Positions 48,447 through 59,062 of a stretch of DNA of 64,000 bases are shown here, piece after piece. The position numbers were made by a program, and so were the translations under genes. Where the stretch lies: contig CM040423.1 in NCBI GenBank assembly GCA_022702705.1, forward strand, positions 42,977,575-43,041,574. The letters are read 5' to 3'. The stretch comes from Papilionanthe hookeriana x Papilionanthe teres. Its lineage: Eukaryota > Streptophyta > Magnoliopsida > Asparagales > Orchidaceae. How positions within the stretch are numbered: the first letter of the stretch is position 1; every line of letters starts with the position of its first letter. Below the pieces are notes generated by a model that saw nothing but the letters and a program-made list of their open reading frames with translations, was not told the DNA's origin and ran no database searches.

Positions 48447-49740
48447 TGGGTTGGAAGAATAATGGCGGTAGAGTAATAATTTAGCTTATTTGTATTGTAG
48501 AAAGATCTAACACACAAACACACGGATAAAAGAAAGCAGTGAGAGCAGGTACCATGATTTTTACTTGAAAAATCCATAAAAGGGAAAATATCACGGGACC
48601 TAGCGCAGTTGACATAATACACTATGTAATTATAAATACATATGCCCACTCCTCTTGAATTTGAAAAGATGAAATTATAATATTGATGTATGACGATAGT
48701 TCAGTAAAAATAACAGTGATGGGCCGCAAATATTGCAGTTTATTACTATAAAAGCAATAACTCGTCATGAATTTTTTAGATAGTGGTTGTAGTGTCAGTT
48801 AGTTGTAAAGGCCGTAGTTAAAAGTGATAGTAGTATGTGGCTATGTAGGTTGTGGGTGGTTGTTTCAAGAGTGTCAGTTCGTCACAGAGGCCGTAGTAGG
48901 GAGCTGCAAGAGTTGTAGACCACGTAGGTCATAATTAATTATGTAGTTCATAGTGCTGAGCAATAATAACATTCATAGATCATAGAAGCTGGAGTTTTGA
49001 GTTGCATAAACTATGAACCACGGAGAACGTAGCTAGTCTCATAGGGCATAGTGGTGAGTTGCAATAACAACTGTAGAAAATAGAGAACAAAGTTAGGAGT
49101 TGCATAAGTTGTTAACCACATTGACCGTAGTTGGTCACATAGGCCATAGTGATGAGCTGTAATAAAGTTTGTAAGCCACAGAGGCTAGAGTTGGGAGCTG
49201 CATGAACTGTGGACCACATATGTGGTAGTAGGTCATAGTGGTATGTTGCAATAATATTTGTAGGCCACAAGAGCGGGACTTGAGAGTTGCATGAGTTGTG
49301 GACCATGTAGATTGTAGCGATGAGCTGCAATAACACCCGTAGTCCACAGAAGATAGAAGTTGGGAGCTGCATGAGCTGTGAACCACAAAGGTCTTAGTTG
49401 GTCACATAGGCCGTAATGGTGAGTGCAATAATATCTCCAGGCTATATAGAGTATAGTTGGGAGCTAGATAAATTGTGGACCTTGTAGACCACAGTTAGTC
49501 ACATAGGTCATAATAGCGAGCTGCAAGAATATTTGTTAGCCATGAATACTGGAGTTAGAAGCTACAGGAACTGTGAACCACATAGGTTGTAGTTGGTCAC
49601 ATATATCATAATAATGAGTTACAATAGCATTTATATGCGAGAGAGGTTGGAGTTGGGAGTTGTGTGAGTTTTGAGTCATGTAGGGAATGGTTGTGAGCTG
49701 TAGGAGTGTTAATTGAGCACCAAGTTCATATTTGATGCCA
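48447..49740 (+). mobile_element. VNTR-bearing copia-like LTR R3
   Basis: It has GCGGTAGAGTAAT (48465), CACACGGATAAAAGAAAGC, AAAAGGGAAAATATCACGGG and then a long tandem array. The TATA-type segment and the conserved tail of R1 are not present, so its 3' half is lost. Confidence 0.55.
48880..49700. repeat. ~90-110-bp tandem repeat, about 8 degenerate units
   Basis: The unit contains GGAGTTGGGAGCTGCATGAG, CTGTGGACCACGTAGG, TAGTTGGTCACATAGGC and GTGAGCTGCAATAACA. It is clearly related to the 79-bp unit of R1, but with an added GGTCACATAGGCC segment. Open frames on the minus strand are repeat artefacts. Confidence 0.8.
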
Positions 49741-50860
49741 AATCGGCGGGTGGTCGTAATGGAGAGATCATTTATCGGTATGCAACACAATGATAGAACT
49801 TCAAGAGCCAGAGAAAGTTGTTGCATTCTAAATACGATAGTTACAAGCAGTTATTGTTGTAAGTTATCGTCAGGTCTTTCATACGACGTTATACATTATC
49901 CAGCAGTGGAGGTATGTCGTTACTTGATACGAACAAGTGCTACGAAGTACTAGTGACTCACACAAATATATGTGTCATATAAGTAATATACTAAATGAGT
50001 TCCGTGCATTGATTTCACAGACAAGAAGTTGAATCTCATTACGAAAAAAATTCTATTTTACTATTGTTGGTCCAAGCCTAAATATTTCAATTAATTGAAG
50101 CTAAGAAAATGTTTCTATCCTATTTCAATTTAAAAACAAATCTGTCCTAAAAAGCCAAAGTGGGTTTTTAAGAAATATAAGTTTCGAGAAATTTCCCCTC
50201 TGAATTGATCTAGTGGAGAATATAAATGAAACAATAATCACTGTTTCATTTAATGAATCATTTTTTGCTTTATAAAGATTCACTTATAAACAAAAAATTA
50301 AAATTGAAACAATTTTCACTTATAAACACAAAACAACTCTCACAATTAGAAATGAAAGAACTCTAGATCAATTCAATGAAGCAATTTTTACTTCATAATC
50401 ATAAAATATGAATTTAGTTAAGAGTTGCCAGTGAAACTTTAATTTTTAGAAAAGAAATCAAAACCAACTTTTTTAAATTGAGCTTCTCCTCAAGTTTCTC
50501 CCGGAAGATTCATTATATTTTTCTTCTTCTTTTCGATTCCAAACCTTACTTATAAATTTGAATTTGCTTCATTTTATTTATCTTTTTTAATTCCGTTTTT
50601 TTATATATATCATCGAGGATTACTATATCTACATTAGCTTTTAAGAGATTCTGATTTCTAATCTCCCATCACAAATTAAATTTCATTAAACGCCTAACTT
50701 ACTTCAATACTTTGTGACTTAAAAAATGATAACTTACGACCCACACGCTACTCTTCACATGTTATCAAACTGTAAGAGAATAAACATGAGGGAATATTAC
50801 ATGCATCAAGTGACTACAACATTCAACATGAATGACTAAACACGTGAATGAGTAAAGCAT
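49740..50860. other. Unclassified repeat-derived DNA
   Basis: 49925-50040 resembles the D-type LTR end (CACACAAATATATGTGTCAT, then AAGTAATAT and TTTCACAGACAAGAAG). The remainder is AT-rich with no recognisable gene. Confidence 0.4.
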
Positions 50861-50869
50861 GTGTGGGTA

Positions 50870-51295
50870 GGGGTGTAAACAAGCTCAAAAAGTGTCTTTG
50901 TGTTCGGCTTGTTTGCTTAGCGAGCCGAACGCGAGCCGTTCACGAACAAAGAGTTGTTTTGACAACTCTAATCACGCACCCACAAGATGTTAGGATTGTG
51001 ACAAGATTTAAAAATTTTGTTTAGATTAAAACATCATTTGAATCTAATTTAATAATTTTTATTATATTTTCTTAATTAATAATTTTAATTGATTATAAAT
51101 CATTGTAGCCTTGTAGTCAATTAATTTTTTTTAAAATACTACTCATCAGAAAAAAAAAGTATATATATATAATTGATTTTCGAGCCAAAACGAGCCGAAC
51201 ACGAACAAACAAATCTTTATTCGTGTTCGGCTTGTTAACTTAGCAAACGAGCCGAACAAGAGCTACTAGCGAACAACGAGCCGTTTTGACAGCCC
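50870..51295. mobile_element. Non-autonomous hAT-type element (426 bp)
   Basis: The ends are GGGGTGTAAACAAGCTC and, inverted, GGGCTGTCAAAACGGCTC. They are flanked by TGTGGGTA (50862-50869) and TATGGGAA (51296-51303), an 8-bp duplication with two differences. Subterminal GAGCCGAAC/GTTCGGCTTG motifs occur at both ends. No transposase. Confidence 0.65.
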
Positions 51296-51654
51296 TATGG
51301 GAATATGATTTGCTAAAAAGAGTAAGCACATAAATAATAAAAGTAGTAGCAAACACCATAAATCACAACTATAAATCGGAACACGAAAAATAAAAGTATA
51401 TAGATAAAGTATAACTCAACCACATAATAGTTCAGCTCCTATAATTACATGAATACATCAAGGATTCCAAGAACAACATAAATAACAACCACATAAGAGT
51501 TGAAAACAAATTTAAAAAATTACAAAACCATCAGGATCAAAAGCACAAACGCGAACAACTAAAATCGTCAGAACTACTCATCACCATCCTCAGAGTCATC
51601 GATCAACTGAGTATCATCATATGACATATATAGCGTCAGAGTGAGGAATACTAC

Positions 51655-51849
51655 TGGTTCTGGACCAATTTTGATATTTTTGCACCCATCCAATCGAGCT
51701 GGTCAATTTTATTGCAAGTTTGTTGAAATCGGAGTTTAAGATGACTTTTAATTGAAATTTGAATACTTTTTGCTCAAAAAATATTCTGAGATTCATGCCA
51801 TGCACGAAGATTTGTGTCGAATGTTGAAAAATTTAATGATGATGTATCA
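51655..51849 (+). mobile_element. VNTR-LTR tail fragment R4
   Basis: Matches the R1 tail only: TGGACCAATTTTGATAT, CGAGCTGGTCAATTTT, GTTTGTTGAAATCGGAG, ending TGTATCA at 51849. It is followed by a (TA)n tract and then the AKR copy 4 3' flank. Confidence 0.6.
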
Positions 51850-51852
51850 TAG

Positions 51853-51856
<4 letters not shown>

Positions 51857-51922
<66 letters not shown>
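51857..51922. repeat. (TA)n microsatellite
   Basis: 66 bp of uninterrupted TA between LTR tail R4 and the 3' flank of AKR copy 4. Confidence 0.97.
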
Positions 51923-51925
<3 letters not shown>

Positions 51926-52449
51926 AATTATTACTCTAAAAAGCTTTTTCTTTTTCCTTTTAGCTTTCCCCTCAAGATATATAATAATAATACTCATCAT
52001 CTCTTTAATAAAATGAACAATCTCTCTTGAAGTTCAAACTCATTTGAAATTTATTGAATTTTACCATTTACTCAAATTAAAATAGCATAAGAAAGATTAT
52101 GAAATATTGCTTTACTCTTATTTTTAGGCATAAAAAATATTTTATTCATATAAACTCTAAATAACACTATATCTCATGTAAGCCTATAACCTCAATCATC
52201 CAAACAAATCAACATAAACAAAACAACTCACAAATAATCTTCATCTAAAGGCAGAATTAGAAACTTTTATTCAGACATAATCCAATGAGAACTGTTTTGA
52301 TAGCAGGCTTACATCAATCCCATAATCTTCTAAGAAAACATATGAAAAGGTAAATAACTCATAAGTCAATATTTTAATCTCATACAATGCACACAAATTG
52401 TAGCAGAGAAACTAAAAGAATGATGCATTGTTCAGAAATCTAATCAATC

Positions 52450-54945
52450 TTAGAAGTCCATTACTTTTTTCGGAGTGTTTGCATACTTCCATGAGACTGG
52501 TTCTTCGTAGCCCCAAATTCTCGAACCCACAACCTCTTGAATAGAGACAACATTTGAAAGCTCTTCCAAATCATCTTTTGTTAGCTTTACATTTATAGAG
52601 CCAATATTCATGTTCAAATGTTTGCTCTTTGTTGTTCCTAAAGGTAACATGAGAGACATAATAAGAAATTTTATTGCAATAAATATACAACCACCAACCC
52701 CAAATATTTGAAAAATTGTTGAGGATGAAGATGAGACAACTTAATCATAGTACCAAAATTATAACAAGAGATGCTTATAAAAATAAGAAAATTGATTCAA
52801 TGAAAGACAATTTCTTATTTTACAATACAAAAAATCTTCTTAACATATTATATAGTTTATAATATGAAATGATAAATACTATACTTGACAAGAATATGAT
52901 AGACTTGATAGACTTAATTGTCAAAATTAAGATAATGATTTTATTATTATACATGCTTCACATTGTGTCTTTAGTATTTTTATTAAAACATAAATGAAGT
53001 TGTAAGTATTTTAGATGGAAACTCACCTGGGATTGGAGCAACATCATTTCCTTGATGAAGTAGCCAAGCCAGAGCTAACTGAGTTGTTGTGCATTTGTGC
53101 TTTGCAGCTAACTTCTCTACCTTGAAGAATATTTTCTTATTTTTCTCTATATTTTTTTCATTGAATCTTGGATTTGATGCCTAACATGGAAACATCATCA
53201 AATATGTGTTGAACACAAAGCTAACAATTATAAAATTTTCAATTAAATAATTGTCAAGTTGATTAATTCAATCAAAATAATACCAGTTCACTATATGGGG
53301 GCAAACTTTCAAGAACTCCTCTACCACCAAAAAAGCCACGACCAATAGGACTATATGGAACTATTCCAATTCCAAGCTCTCTACAGGGTGACAAAATATA
53401 AGTTTATTTAAAAAATAGATGCCCATTAGACAAATAGCAAGACTGGAAATAAAATATAAAATAATAAGATGGAATAAATCCTTTTCTCATCTAATAATGA
53501 TAAGGCAATATTGAATTATTTCGTTTAAAGATTACTTCTGAAGACTAGATCATTTAAATAGCAGATGAAATATTTTTCTTTTTTCTACAAATCAAGATGT
53601 TAATAAAAAAAAAGTATAGCATATACTTTTATGAAGTATTCCTACTTTTGCAGCAATAAATAGAGTTAAATTTAATTAACACTAGTTATCAATTTTCATT
53701 AATTATTTTTTCACTAATAGCAACTTAAGCTATGAAAAAAAGATAATAATCAAAATTTTTTGAGTTCTAACATTTAAAGTTCTTTAGAAAATTTAAAATA
53801 GTGAATATAAATTATTAAGTAGCAATGAGTTGAGGAATAACTAAATTTGTCAAACCTGCAAAGTGGGATTATCTCTTCCTCGATATCTCTAGTCCAAAGT
53901 GACCACTCTATTTGCAATGCGCTAATTGGATGAACAGCATGTGCTCGCTTGATAGTATCAGCACTTGCTTCTGATAGCCCAATATACTTCACCTTACCCT
54001 CTTCAACTAGTTTCTTAAGCTCCCCAATCTATAACAGTAAAAAAACTTAATCTAAGAACAACAAGAAAAATTAACAAATTGCATCTATCAGAATAGTTAT
54101 TTAGTGATGAGTAATCTCACTGTTTCTTCAATTGGTACAGTTTGATCAATCCGATGTTGATAATACAAATCAATGTAATCCAATCCAAGCCTCTTGAGGC
54201 TTCCTTCCAAGCAAGCTCTCACATATTCCGGCTTACCATTTACAATAGGACCACCTTCTTTATAAAGATCTACAATCCCAAACTTTGTGGCTAATTGAAT
54301 CTTTTCTCGTGGAAGTTGCTTTAGTGCCTGCAAGCATTTGTTTTCTTGAATAATAATGATATGATTGCCTTAGAATTAACAAATTTTCTCCTCTTCAAAT
54401 CTTTCATGCATCCTTATAAAGGTATAAGTAGAGTAAAACATAAGAAGAGAAGGGGTATTGATACAAACCTTGCCAACCAAAATTTCATTGGTATGAGATC
54501 CATAGAAATCAGAGGTGTCAAAAAAGGTGATGCCATTGTTAAATGCTTCCTTGATGATGGATATGCCATCTTCTTCAGAAATAGAGGAATTGTATGATCC
54601 AGTGAGAGTCATACACCCAAATCCTAATTTGGATACCTAAATAACAAACAGAGAACATTCAGTAATGATATTGAGGATGACAAGATCATACAAAATTAAG
54701 CTTAGGCAGTGCTCTCTTTATCAAAAGAAGCAGTGTTTTCTTCAAAAAAAGTTGACAAAAAGTACAAAATTATTATCTGCAAATAGCTTAGCTAATTAAA
54801 AACTGCCATATTACAAGAGAAATTAAAGCAACAAGTACACATTTCAAATTAATAAAGAAATAATTTCGAAGAATGAACTTTCTACCTCCAATCCCTGGGA
54901 TCCTAGCTTTATTCTGGGCATCAAGTTTTGGCTTTGTGCTTCCAT
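52450..54945 (-). CDS. Aldo-keto reductase, perakine reductase/IN2-2-like (copy 4, divergent)
   Basis: Exons: 54945-54886, 54636-54469, 54327-54121, 54028-53856, 53380-53284, 53180-53027, 52637-52450. Exon lengths, phases and total (348 residues) equal those of the other copies. Start MEAQSQNLMPRIKLG, end KKVMDF. The tetrad Asp60/Tyr65/Lys91/His134 is intact. By hand count about 61 of 348 residues differ from copy 1. Changes near the active site include GCMTLTGSYNSS for GCMGLSGWYNSP, TSDFYGSHTN for TSDIYGPQTN, and the exon 3 loop (IVDLYKEGGPIVN). The TATAAAT of copies 1-3 is TTTAAAT here (55070-55064). Its 3' flank matches the copy 5 remnant rather than copies 1-3. It probably has the same general reductase activity with altered substrate preference (inference). 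Confidence 0.92.
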
Positions 54946-55182
54946 TTCTTCTTTATCAAAAGCCTCTGCAGGCAATAATCAAAATTTTTTTTTCTCTGCT
55001 CTATTTGAAGCTTGCTTCCCAGATTGTGCTGAAGGTAAGCTAAACTGGCCCGTCCCGACTTCAATTTAAAGAGTTTGAATCTGATCTGATAACCACAGGT
55101 GCAGTTACTCTCCACATGCGTGAGGTAAGCCAATACATCATCTAACATGCACAAGGCATTATATTAAAGTTTTATACATTAA

Positions 55183-55215
55183 AGTTCTTTCTATATGGAC
55201 TCTATAGAAAGAACT
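55183..55215. repeat. Perfect 13-bp inverted repeat (hairpin)
   Basis: AGTTCTTTCTATA, a 7-nt spacer TGGACTC, then TATAGAAAGAACT. It lies ~240 bp upstream of the AKR copy 4 ATG. The rest of 55216-55424 shows nothing. Confidence 0.9.
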
Positions 55216-55424
55216 GCAACTCATTGTCTTAATCTGAAACCATTCTCTGTAGTCCAATATGAAAGATAAAATCATTATTTGAATCAATCTTATCCAAACT
55301 ATAGAACAAACACATTATTGAAACACTCGATTTTTGAAATTTTTTGGAAATAGAAGTAATTATTTCAATCAAGAATTTTCTTTAAACATTTTCACTTTGG
55401 ATATAATAGACTATGAAGTTTAGG

Positions 55425-55786
55425 CATCTTGATGATGTCAGAATTGAGTGATATTGAGCTCGTTGGATTCGTCTTATTGATACACTCGATTTGACTATAA
55501 GTACGTTAGATTTGAAATCTGTTTGACATTCCAAATAAACACTAAAAGCTTTTAAATATGATTTAATGACTTGACATGTATTTAATTTGGCTCGGATTGG
55601 ACCAATATTGACATCATTACGTCCATCTTGTCGAGATGGTCATTTGGACTGCAAGTTTGCTGAAATGGAAGTTTTAGAGGACTTTTAATCAAAGTTTGAA
55701 CTTTTCTAGTTCAAAAAATTATCTTAAGATTCATTACATGCCTCATGTCTCGTGTCATATGATGAAAATTTGTTAGTGGCGTATCA
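55425..55786 (+). mobile_element. VNTR-LTR tail fragment R5
   Basis: Matches the last ~360 bp of R1: GATGATGTCAGAATTGAGTG, CTCGATTTGACTATAAG, GGCTCGGATTGGACCAA, GATGAAAATTTGTTAGTGGC and the end GTATCA. It is followed at once by the 3' flank of the AKR copy 5 remnant. Confidence 0.7.
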
Positions 55787-56328
55787 AGAATAAAAATTTA
55801 TAATAAGTTAAAACTTTTTAAAAAAATTTCTCTCTTTTTAGGATTTCCTCTCATAATATATAATAATAATTCTCATCATCTCTCTAAAAAATTGAGAAAT
55901 CTCTCATGAATTCAAACTCATCTGAAATTTTTTGAATTTTACCAATTGCTCAAATCCAAATAGCCTAAGCAAAATATGAAATGTCACTCAGCTCTAATTT
56001 TTTGTTAAATAAAATATTTTATTCATATAATCTCTAAATAACTCCATATCTCATATAAGTCTCTACCCATTGAATCACCCAAACAAATCAATATAAATAT
56101 AACAACTTACAAATGAGTTTCTTCTAAAGAAAAATTTTGAAAATTTTACTCACATATATTCCAATGAGAATTGTTTTGATAAGAGACTTACATCTATCCC
56201 ATAATCTTCTAAGCAAACTTATGACAAGGTGAATAACTCTTTTGGTAATATTTTAACCTCTTACAATGCACATAAATTATAGCAGAGAAACTAAAAAAAT
56301 GATGCATTGTTCAGGAATCTAATCAATT

Positions 56329-56925
56329 TTATGCATCACTAACTATTTTCGGAGTGTTTGCATACTTCCATGAGATTGATTCTAGCTAACCTTAGGTTTT
56401 TGAACCAACAACCTCTTGAATAGTGACATCCTTTGAAAGCACTTCCAAATCATCCTTTTGTTAAGTTTACATTTATAGAGCCCATATTGATGTTCCAATT
56501 TTTGCTCTTTGTTGTTCCAAAAGGTAATATGAGAGGCATAATAAGAATTTTTAGCACAAGAAATATACAATCACCAACCTCAAATACTTGAGAAATGATT
56601 GTGGGTGAAGATGAGAACAAGATTATCATTGCACCAAAATTATATGAAGAATATAAAAAATGAGAAAATTGTATACTCAAAAGAAAATATCTTATTTTAC
56701 AATACAAATAATCTTCTAAACATTTTATATATTTTATAATTTGAAAGGATAAATATGATACTTGGCAAGAATTTGGTAGACTTGATGGATTTAATCATCC
56801 AAATTAAGATACTGATTTATCATTATTATATAGGTTTCATATTGTGTCTCGAGTTTTTTTTTTTAATAAAAAAACAAAGTTGTAAGGGTTTTAGATGGAA
56901 GATCACCCGGGATTGGAACAATATC
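56329..56925 (-). pseudogene. Aldo-keto reductase remnant (copy 5: exon 7, intron 6, end of exon 6)
   Basis: Exon 7 homology runs 56518-56329 on the minus strand, and the last ~20 bp of exon 6 (DIVPIPG) lie at 56925-56908 with a GT donor. Three lesions are visible: the intron 6 acceptor is TG where copy 4 has AG; one extra G in AAAAGGATGAT shifts the frame; and TAG interrupts the C-terminal part. Everything upstream of exon 6's end is replaced by gypsy reverse-transcriptase sequence. The 3' flank (55830-56328) is collinear with that of copy 4 (51950-52449), so copies 4 and 5 share a duplication separate from copies 1-3. Confidence 0.85.
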
Positions 56926-57490
56926 TAGAATTGGAGCTGCTAATACAGGAGGATTCAATAAATAACGCTTGATATTATCAAAAGCATTTTGACATGCCTC
57001 ATCCCAATGGAAATGAACATCTTTCTTAGTTAAAGTAAAAAAATGCTGACATCGACCAGAAAGGTTCGAAATAAACCTCCTGATAAAGGCAAGCTTCACC
57101 TGAAGGGAATGTGACAACTTCAGAATTTTTGGAGGCTCCAACTTCATGATGGATTTAATCTTACTAGGACCAATTTTGATGCCACTATGATTGACAATGA
57201 ATCCCAAAAACTTCCCCGAAGATACGCCAAATGTTCATTTCAAAGGGATCATCTTCATATGATATTTTCTAAGTTGTTCGAAGACAATATATAGGTCTAA
57301 AACATGGTCATTGTCGGAACGACTCTTAATTACCACATCATCGATATACATTCAACCTGATGATATAGCATGTCCTCAAAGATATGTGTTATAGTGCGTT
57401 GATAGGTTGCCCCGACATTCATTAATCTGAACGGCATGACCCTATAACAAAATATGCCGATCGGAGTACCAAACGATGTATAATGTTCCT
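56917..57490 (-). pseudogene. Ty3/gypsy reverse transcriptase/RNase H fragment
   Basis: On the minus strand, from high to low coordinate: VMPFRLMNVGATYQR, IFEDML, the YIDDVV active-site box (in a shifted frame), YHMKMIPLK then a stop, TFGVSSGKFLGFIVNHSGI, GPSKIKSIMKLEPPK, FIRRFISNLSGRCQHFF and HWDEACQNAFDNIKRYLLNP. These are the RT fingers/palm and the start of the tether/RNase H of plant gypsy Pol. Frames are broken by indels and stops. It abuts the AKR remnant. Confidence 0.85.
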
Positions 57491-57984
57491 AATCTAGGGC
57501 CATCAGGATTTGACTACGCGGTGGAAAATATTATGAAAATTGATAGTTTGTTGAGAAATATCATGGCATGAAATTTGATTAATATATAGGTTAAGTGAAC
57601 GTGCATGGGAAAACAAATTTCCTGGCTCCATTTTTTCAGTGGCCCTAACCCAAAAAAATGAACATATTTTCAGTGAAAGAACACAAGGCAAAACTTTCTT
57701 CCGCATTATGAGTGCCACTTTACTTGATTCACTTTACAAGGGTTAGATTTTCTTGGAAGAATGTTTGATATCAATGCTTACGGAGAACTTTAATCTCCAA
57801 GGTTTTATCAGTTAAAAGATTTCTGTAATGATTCCTCTTGCAGAAAAGACATCGAAACTTTGAATAATAAGGGTACTTGCATATCTCATGCGGGCAGAGG
57901 GTTCTGAAACCAATTACTCATATTAAGGAGAAGCTAGCATTCTCTTCCTGCTGAGAAAATCAGTTCAGGAAAAAAATTATAAAA
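57491..57984. other. No gene recognised
   Basis: AT-rich DNA between the gypsy RT fragment and the LTR. An open frame on the minus strand (57503-57718) has no recognisable family. Confidence 0.4.
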
Positions 57985-58800
57985 ATTATTATTTTGACCC
58001 TTAATTAATGATCTAAAATAAAATGACACTTTTATAATTAAGACAGTTGAGATGTGGTACCACTCACCTACCACACCTCATTTAACGTTCACCCACCGCT
58101 CACTTATCTCCCACCTACCACTCTCTTGGTTTGTATAAATAGAGAGGGTGTGAGGCTTAGGAGAGCAAGGAAAGAGGTTTTAAGCTATCATAGAGAGTTA
58201 GAGAGGAGGAGAGCATCTTGAGGCCTTGTATGAAGGTGTTGCTTGAGAGGGAGGCTATAGAAGGAAGATGAGGGCTCATCTCTATGTATAAGCTATGTAT
58301 TCTTCATTTATTTTGCCTTAGTGAACTATTTGATTGATTCCCTCCCTGGATGTAAATCCAGTTGGATCGAACCACGTAAATGATCTGTGTTTGCTTGTGT
58401 TCTTTGCGTTTCATTTCTATGCCAAGAAGTACATATCTCACAACAAGTGGCGCCGTCTGTGGGAAGACCCATACTTCTTGGCTAGAGGTGTTCGCGTGAA
58501 GGTGCTCGTGGCCAGCGACGAAGAAGAGGAGTTAGACATTTACGAACAGAGGAGCAGGTGGATCGTCGCAGGCAGCTGAATCGCGACAGATTCGGTGAGC
58601 AGCGAAGCTTTGATCGACTAGATTCGCACCGCAGGTTATGCGGTTCGGCGAGATAGAGGAGGAACGATCCGCGAAGGAGCAGAGGAAGGCGGGTCGTTCG
58701 GTCCGCGAAGGGGAAGATATCACAAAGGATGAGGATTTCCGCGATAGCTAGTGCACGCCACGACAGAAGCACGCGGAGCACGCCGCGATAGCCGCAGCTT
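57985..58800 (+). mobile_element. Ty3/gypsy LTR end, primer site and leader
   Basis: An LTR-like promoter (TATAAATA at 58134-58141) is followed by a transcribed-leader-like sequence and ends near 58442 (...ATATCTCACA). TGGCGCCGTCTGTGGGAA follows at 58448, the primer-site type seen in many plant gypsy elements. A GC-rich leader (58490-58800) rich in Arg/Glu codons follows without a gene. The LTR's left end is not resolved. It is on the opposite strand from the neighbouring gypsy RT, so the two may not belong to one insertion. Confidence 0.6.
58134..58141 (+). promoter_or_regulatory. LTR TATA box
   Basis: TATAAATA in the gypsy LTR, ~310 bp before the primer site. Confidence 0.5.
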
Positions 58801-59062
58801 TTCTTGACTAAATTAGAAAGCTGATGCAGGGAAAAACTATTAATCGTGCAGCGGTAGAGTAATTAATTTAAAAGAGAATAAAGAAATATTCTATTACTAC
58901 TAAAGGAATATTCCCAAAAATTTGGAGGAAAATCACTTGTCCGGAAATTTCTCAAAAGAAAATTAATTCGGAAGGTTAACTCCTGCAGGTGGTCAGCTTT
59001 CGCAATTCAGTAGGTGCTCAGCGAAACGGATTTCGGACGTTAGTGGGGATCAAGCCACAATA
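58800..59062 (+). other. Probable copia leader
   Basis: Untranslated stretch before the copia gag. It contains GCGGTAGAGTAATTAATT (58851), resembling the start of LTRs R2 and R3, but no full LTR or Met-type primer site was found here. Confidence 0.4.

Noticed and set aside
58334..58781. Open frames in both strands after the gypsy primer site
   Set aside because: The frames overlap each other and the LTR/primer site; no Gag motif could be identified.
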